Source: Clostridia bacterium (GTDB lineage Bacteria > Bacillota_A > Clostridia > Christensenellales > UBA1242). From it: a stretch of DNA of 10,977 bases. Within the stretch, counting starts at the first letter, position 1; each line of letters opens with the position of its first letter. Under the pieces are notes generated by a model that had not been told where the DNA came from, searched no databases, and saw nothing but the letters and a program-made list of their open reading frames with translations. The position numbers and the translations under genes are program-made. Shown here piece by piece: positions 7,202-10,977 of the stretch. The stretch lies in the NCBI GenBank assembly GCA_017508345.1, contig JAFVZD010000131.1:1-10977 (forward strand), read 5' to 3'.

Positions 7202-7945
7202 TCACCTCCTATTCTTACTCAACGCCCCGCCATTCAACAATTCTTTTGCCAATATCTCATACTCCACCCGCTCTTGGTCTCTACATACCATTACTCCACC
7301 CTGCACACTAGCATTACTACTAATTTCGTCCGATTCACTCAGCACCCCCAATATTCGCCTATCCAAACAATCTCCAATTTGTTGAGACGACAACATCTTG
7401 CCCCGCCTCACCAAATCCCAGCGTACTCTATTGATTATCACTCCCAATATATCTATATTGTGGCTCAATAACACTCCTATCACTTTGTCCGCATCTCTTA
7501 TCGCACTAATATGCGGAGTAGTCACTACTATTGCCTCACTAGCACTATATATTGCCCGCACGAATCCACTATCTATACCCGCAGGGCAATCAATTATAAT
7601 ATAGTCAAATAACTTTTCTAGACTACGCACTATTTTGTCTATATCACTAGCAGATACCTTACCCACATTGTATATATGCGCGGTAGGCAAATAATACAAA
7701 TTGGCACACTCCTTGTCTCTTACCAATGCTTGATTAATTCTACATCTCCCCTCTATCACATCCACTATATCAAACATTATTCGCCCCTCTATACCCGATG
7801 CTATATCCAGATTGTTTAGCCCAATATCCACATCCAACAATACCGTCCTATTACCTAATATTGCTATTTGCATCCCAAGATTCGCCACTATTGTAGTTTT
7901 GCCCACTCCACCTTTGCCACTAGTCACCACAATCTTTCTCGCCAT
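7202..7945 (-). CDS. minD: MinD, septum-site ATPase (lacks C-terminal membrane-targeting helix)
   Basis: MinD is a ParA/MinD-type ATPase that dimerises with ATP on the membrane and recruits MinC and MinE. The deviant Walker A SGKGGVGKTT (residues 9-18) has both signature lysines, Lys11 and Lys16. LLDVDIGLNNLD (36-47) and IIDCPAGID (near 119) are the switch motifs. The start is ATG 7945 with GGAGGTGG 5 bases upstream; an in-frame ATG at 7960 lies within that ribosome site and is unlikely. The 247-residue protein ends LLNGGALSKNRR. Typical MinD continues about 20 residues to an amphipathic helix (GFLKRLFGG in E. coli) that binds membrane; nothing like it is present. minC is not between mreB and minD, where Bacillus has it. 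A weak promoter precedes the gene, and minE follows after 4 bases. Confidence 0.95.
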   Translation of the reverse strand: MARKIVVTSGKGGVGKTTIVANLGMQIAILGNRTVLLDVDIGLNNLDIASGIEGRIMFDIVDVIEGRCRINQALVRDKECANLYYLPTAHIYNVGKVSASDIDKIVRSLEKLFDYIIIDCPAGIDSGFVRAIYSASEAIVVTTPHISAIRDADKVIGVLLSHNIDILGVIINRVRWDLVRRGKMLSSQQIGDCLDRRILGVLSESDEISSNASVQGGVMVCRDQERVEYEILAKELLNGGALSKNRR

Positions 7946-7967
7946 ATACTCCACCTCCATTCTTTAC

Positions 7968-7995
7968 ATTGTAGTTAATCTACACCAAAAGTAAA
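7968..7995 (-). promoter_or_regulatory. Possible promoter of the minD-minE cluster
   Basis: On the minus strand, TTTACT (7990-7995; 4 of 6) and TACAAT (7968-7973; 5 of 6) have a 16-base spacer. The -35 overlaps the T-rich tail of the preceding terminator, so terminator and promoter abut. This would give minD expression independent of the MreB gene. Confidence 0.45.
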
Positions 7996-8019
7996 GAGAA
8001 TGACATTGCATCATTCTCT
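7986..8019 (-). terminator. Terminator after the MreB-like gene
   Basis: AGAGAATGA (7995-8003) and TCATTCTCT (8011-8019) form a perfect 9-bp stem with a 7-base loop. On the minus strand it is followed by TTACTTTTGG, an imperfect U-tract, so some read-through into minD is likely. Confidence 0.65.
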
Positions 8020-8042
8020 ATTCGACAAAAATAGTATTTATA

Positions 8043-9047
8043 TTACTTTCTATTATTTGTTACTATGCGTTTTACCAATCCCCTGTTGTCTAGTAGCATA
8101 CCTAGACCATTGGCGGTACAATCTCCCTCCACAATATTCACCTTGACACCTAGCCTGTTTACCATAAAATTCTCTAATCCAGTAATCTTTGTAGCCTTAC
8201 CGCACAACACTACTCCAAAATTCAATACATTACTCATAGTCTCCGGAGTGCATTGCGAGAGTACCTCACTGATCGTATCCGCTATAATCTCATAATACTC
8301 CTGTATGGCATCACAGATTAACCCCGCATTCACCACCACACTACGCAATTCCTTTGTAGCCACATCCACACCATTTACCTGCATTGTAGCTATATCTCTG
8401 CTGAGCAGAGAGCCTATTTCTTCCTTCAACATCTCAGCCGTAGCCGGACTAATATTGATACCGAATTTCTCCTCAATATACCTCTGTATCGCTATATCCA
8501 TTTGCCCCGAACCAATATTCAATGTCACACCGTGTATAATACTAGCATACCCAACTACCGCTATATCCGTACATCCACCACCTATGTCTACCACCAATAC
8601 ACATTGATCACTAGTGAGGTCTACACCCGCACCTACCGCACACGCTATCACATTAGGTATCAGATTAAATGCAGTAATATGTGCCCTGCATGCTACCAAT
8701 GTTGTTTTTTTACACTCCTCAATACTAGCACCACAAGGTATGTTGATGAGTGCATAAGTACTAGCCCCTGGATTGTCACTGATTACTTTATCCACAAAAT
8801 TCACAAGCATCCTACTAGCCAAATGTACATCATCCACCACACCATCCACTATGGGAGATACCACACTGACATGCTCTGGTGTCTTGCCCAATAACTTGAT
8901 AGCCTTTTGTCCCACCTCACGCACTATCCTCTTGCCATTATCCATTTCGCACAAAACCTTGCTAGGCTCTCTCAATACTAGCCCACTATTCTGCCTAAAT
9001 ATAGTAGTAGTGGTGGAGCCCATATCAATACCCAATTTTATTGTCAC
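8043..9047 (-). CDS. mreB: Divergent MreB-family bacterial actin
   Basis: MreB polymerises with ATP under the membrane and guides lateral wall synthesis. Family marks in the 334-aa protein: LGIDMGS near the N-terminus (phosphate 1; usually DLGTANT), GLVLREPS, VVDIGGGCTDIAV at about 152-164 (phosphate 2, intact), and the MreB-specific stretch SGQMDIAIQRYIEEKFG followed by TAEMLKEEIGSL. Odd points: the adenosine loop normally TGGGALL is CGKATKI, EPFAAAIG is PNVIACAVG, and the loop that in MreB carries exposed hydrophobic residues for membrane insertion reads SDNPGAST. It could be a secondary MreB/Mbl-type paralogue; mreC and mreD do not follow it. The start is GTG at 9047, 9 bases after AGGAGG; no closer ATG keeps the first strand. 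It has its own promoter and terminator. Confidence 0.87.
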   Translation of the reverse strand: MTIKLGIDMGSTTTTIFRQNSGLVLREPSKVLCEMDNGKRIVREVGQKAIKLLGKTPEHVSVVSPIVDGVVDDVHLASRMLVNFVDKVISDNPGASTYALINIPCGASIEECKKTTLVACRAHITAFNLIPNVIACAVGAGVDLTSDQCVLVVDIGGGCTDIAVVGYASIIHGVTLNIGSGQMDIAIQRYIEEKFGINISPATAEMLKEEIGSLLSRDIATMQVNGVDVATKELRSVVVNAGLICDAIQEYYEIIADTISEVLSQCTPETMSNVLNFGVVLCGKATKITGLENFMVNRLGVKVNIVEGDCTANGLGMLLDNRGLVKRIVTNNRK

Positions 9048-9073
9048 TATTGCCTACCTCCTCATATTGGCAT

Positions 9074-9102
9074 AGTATAACATTTTTATCCATATTTAGC
9101 AA
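9074..9102 (-). promoter_or_regulatory. Promoter of the MreB-like gene
   Basis: On the minus strand, TTGCTA (9097-9102; 4 of 6) and TATACT (9074-9079; 5 of 6) are 17 bases apart. Predicted start near 9067 gives a leader of about 20 bases. Confidence 0.7.
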
Positions 9103-9114
9103 ATGTTTGTAAAC

Positions 9115-9145
9115 AAAAAAACAATTGTATATCACAATTGTTTTT
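9115..9145 (-). terminator. Intrinsic terminator of the ferredoxin-ppx-like operon
   Basis: AAAAACAATTGT (9117-9128) and ACAATTGTTTTT (9134-9145) pair perfectly over 12 bp with a 5-base loop, flanked by A- and T-tracts. It begins 5 bases past the stop at 9151 and can work in both directions. Confidence 0.82.
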
Positions 9146-9150
9146 ATATC

Positions 9151-10713
9151 TTATATGAGTTCCAAACTCTTTTCAAATACTTTTCTAAAGTCCGCGCATG
9201 CATCACTAGCACATCTTACCTCAAAGGTAGCATCGCCCTCGCTCACAGTCTTGAGTATTACAGAGTCACCCAATACATCACAAATGACTTCTTTTACCAC
9301 TCCAGACCCCGTGATATCCAATCCTACCGCGATTTTTAATAACACCGCTAGTCTCTTGACCGCCACTAGGTCCTCTTCATCCACAATGTCCTTGTATTTT
9401 ACCCATTCAGATAGATTAAAGTCCTCATTATTTTGTGATGACGCTACAAAGGCACCCAATACCAAGTCTCTATGCGTAGCACCCTTGATGTTAGAATTCA
9501 ACACCACATATAGTGCATCTTTTGTAGAATTTTGATACTTGATTCTCTGTCCACTATCATACATAAAGCATGCAATTTTTAATGCTCTAATATGTTGTCT
9601 AGCCAGTTTGTGCATTACTCTCAATTGTCTAAATAGCATCATTGCCAGCGAATATACATGCATACCATTATTAAATCCTGTACCATAGTACTTGCAATTA
9701 CAATCTAGACTATATAGTAACAAGTCACTAATAGGCTTGTCCGATGTCATAGGCACACATTGATTGTATAGCACACCTGTGTGTACACCAGTATCTGATA
9801 TGGTTATATTCTCTATACCCAATACATCACGCACCGCTCTTATTATAGCCAATCCACTAGCCACCGCACCCGCACTACGCTTGGATATTCCCTTAATCTT
9901 GCTAACCTTGTCCAATTCTAGATTCTTGATAGCATTATGTACATTCTCGATATCCTTCTTGCTCACTACATAATTGTGTGCAACATTCAATGGATATCTC
10001 CTACCCTTCCTACTAATCTTGCCTAGACTATCAAAGGCATCACCTACACCCACAAAGTAAACATCATCATAATCAATATCTGCTGGCAACTGTATCTCGC
10101 GAACCTTTTCGCACATAAATTGATACATGGTCTCACATTCTTGCTCCGTGGTACTCTGCCCATCCATAAATAGTGTAGCCAGAGTCTCTGCACCAAAGGC
10201 TATAGTAGCAGAGCACAATATACTCTTGCGTACATACCAAATGAGCCTAGTTACCTCATCCTCCACAGATATAATCACACCTTTAGATAGATCCACACTG
10301 TTGACTACGCCGGTATACAGAGATGTCACCTCGTCATCCTCTGTCATTAACCTGAGCTTGAATCCTGATGCTATCTCCAATTCTTCCAAAAAACCATAGT
10401 GATTCTTGGCATCCCTATAATTGCTAGTAGCATACGCTATAGCCTTGGTAACCTGCAAACTATCACAAAGTTTCCTATACATCTTGACTATAGCAATGGT
10501 ATTGGCAATTTGCGTAGGCTTGATATAACCATCACGCTCAATGTCCTCATACACCTTGATAGGCTCAATATACTCATTAATAGTCTCATAAGATGCCCCA
10601 GGAGTATGCCATGCCACTACCAGTCGTACTTCCCTAGGGGTCAACTCCAATAGCGCTATTTTTTCCTTAGTAGGCAACACACAATTATTCTCGTTATTAC
10701 TAGTCTGGTTCAA
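9151..10713 (-). CDS. Ppx/GppA-family protein with HD-like C-terminus, probable pseudoenzyme
   Basis: Ppx/GppA enzymes split polyphosphate or pppGpp using an actin-like fold; long members carry a C-terminal HD-type domain. Support for membership: YATSNYRDAKN at 94-104 (family ATSA.RDA.N), EDDEV...YTGV at 125-136 (family GEEEA...GV), and KGISKRSAGAVASGLAII at 274-291 (family R...aD.i.aG..i). The C-terminal half follows the HD layout: GMHVYSLAMMLF near 350, LKIACFMYDSGQRIKY near 378, and NIKGATHRDLVLGAFV near 408. Key residues are changed: the first phosphate loop DIGSNS reads ELTPRE (23-28), the GGGS loop reads VEDE (150-153), and HD of LHDIG reads YD (385-386). It may therefore sense or scaffold rather than catalyse. 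Start TTG at 10713, 8 bases after AGAGGA inside the ferredoxin gene; the stop of that gene is 4 bases away. Confidence 0.8.
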   Translation of the reverse strand: MNQTSNNENNCVLPTKEKIALLELTPREVRLVVAWHTPGASYETINEYIEPIKVYEDIERDGYIKPTQIANTIAIVKMYRKLCDSLQVTKAIAYATSNYRDAKNHYGFLEELEIASGFKLRLMTEDDEVTSLYTGVVNSVDLSKGVIISVEDEVTRLIWYVRKSILCSATIAFGAETLATLFMDGQSTTEQECETMYQFMCEKVREIQLPADIDYDDVYFVGVGDAFDSLGKISRKGRRYPLNVAHNYVVSKKDIENVHNAIKNLELDKVSKIKGISKRSAGAVASGLAIIRAVRDVLGIENITISDTGVHTGVLYNQCVPMTSDKPISDLLLYSLDCNCKYYGTGFNNGMHVYSLAMMLFRQLRVMHKLARQHIRALKIACFMYDSGQRIKYQNSTKDALYVVLNSNIKGATHRDLVLGAFVASSQNNEDFNLSEWVKYKDIVDEEDLVAVKRLAVLLKIAVGLDITGSGVVKEVICDVLGDSVILKTVSEGDATFEVRCASDACADFRKVFEKSLELI

Positions 10714-10717
10714 TGTC

Positions 10718-10891
10718 TTAATCCTCTTTAATCTTTATAGCACCCACAGGACAAGTATTCTCACAAGACTTGCATTTGATACAAATACTCTGGTCAATCT
10801 TAGCCTTGCCGTCCTCTCCAATCTCTATCGCCCCTACAGGACATACTGCTACACAAGAGCAACAGCCAATACATTCGTCTTTGTTAACCAT
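10718..10891 (-). CDS. 2[4Fe-4S] ferredoxin, 57 aa
   Basis: Small soluble electron carrier. The 57-residue product has two full cluster motifs of the form CxxCxxCxxxCP: CIGCCSCVAVCP at residues 7-18 and CIKCKSCENTCP at 37-48, each followed by VGAI. This is the duplicated fold of clostridial ferredoxins, about the usual 55 residues. ATG at 10891 is preceded by GGGAGAG. The gene comes first in a two-gene operon from a strong promoter, with the Ppx-like gene beginning 4 bases after its stop and using a ribosome site located in its last codons. Redox partners are not visible in the window. Confidence 0.95.
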   Translation of the reverse strand: MVNKDECIGCCSCVAVCPVGAIEIGEDGKAKIDQSICIKCKSCENTCPVGAIKIKED

Positions 10892-10918
10892 AATATTCTC
10901 TCCCTAAAACTTTTTAGC

Positions 10919-10947
10919 AATATATCACATCCCGTCATTTTTGTCAA
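10919..10947 (-). promoter_or_regulatory. Promoter of the ferredoxin operon
   Basis: On the minus strand, TTGACA (10942-10947; perfect) and TATATT (10919-10924; 5 of 6) have a 17-base spacer. Predicted start near 10912 gives a leader of about 21 bases. Confidence 0.85.
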
Positions 10948-10977
10948 GCGGGTATGCAAAATTTAAAATTTTTCAAA

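Noticed and set aside
7946..7960. ATG at 7960 for minD
   Set aside because: It is embedded in the ribosome site of the ATG at 7945 and has no ribosome site of its own; MARKIVVTSGKGG is the normal MinD start.
8065..9075. Overlapping plus-strand frames opposite the MreB-like gene, and similar ones opposite other genes
   Set aside because: Low-complexity Ser/Thr/Ile/Pro-rich translations antisense to well-supported genes, with no family motifs: mirror frames of minus-strand coding sequence.
1..10977. Mobile element, phage or CRISPR content
   Set aside because: No transposase, integrase or Cas motifs, no terminal repeats and no spaced repeats were seen; all supported genes are co-oriented and the order is partly conserved chromosomal.

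Overview
The window is a low-GC stretch in which every supported gene reads on the minus strand. It looks chromosomal and comes from a Clostridia-like Firmicute. Signs of this are AGGAGG ribosome sites, near-consensus sigma-A-type promoters with 17-bp spacers, AT-rich intrinsic terminators, a two-cluster clostridial ferredoxin, and the partial Firmicute order mreB - minD - minE - M50 (SpoIVFB-type) protease, with a DivIVA-domain gene near by. Genus cannot be read from this sequence.

In the direction of transcription (high to low coordinates) the layout is as follows. (1) 10.98-9.11 kb: a consensus promoter, a 57-aa 2[4Fe-4S] ferredoxin, and 4 bases later a Ppx/GppA-family protein whose nucleotide-binding loops and HD-type metal site look lost, closed by a hairpin terminator. 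(2) 9.10-8.0 kb: a divergent MreB-type actin with its own promoter and terminator. (3) 7.99-6.0 kb: a tight cluster of minD, minE, an overlooked 43-aa single-helix membrane protein and an M50 site-2 protease. minC and spoIVFA are missing. (4) 5.96-3.55 kb: a 777-aa protein whose C-terminal third matches DUF4132, with an extended -10 promoter and a terminator. (5) 3.47-1.72 kb: two genes for small hairpin-type membrane proteins of unknown function, each with a near-perfect promoter; the larger has codon use typical of highly expressed genes. (6) 1.64 kb to the left edge: a consensus promoter, lgt (prolipoprotein diacylglyceryl transferase) and a DivIVA-domain coiled-coil protein cut by the window edge.

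Several genes concern cell shape, division-site selection and envelope: MreB, MinD, MinE, DivIVA, Lgt and the intramembrane protease. The most unusual point is a shared loss. MinD ends before the C-terminal amphipathic helix that normally binds membrane, MinE starts at the MinD-contact helix without its N-terminal membrane-targeting segment, and the MreB-like protein lacks an obvious membrane-insertion loop. A one-helix membrane protein sits directly behind minE. Whether that small protein acts as a substitute anchor is inference, but it can be tested.

Five start codons were set from ribosome-site and promoter evidence: ATG at 1575 for lgt, ATG at 3382 for the 111-aa protein, ATG at 7945 for minD, TTG at 6835 for the M50 protease and TTG at 10713 for the Ppx-like protein. 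No tRNA, rRNA, CRISPR array, insertion sequence or phage gene was seen.
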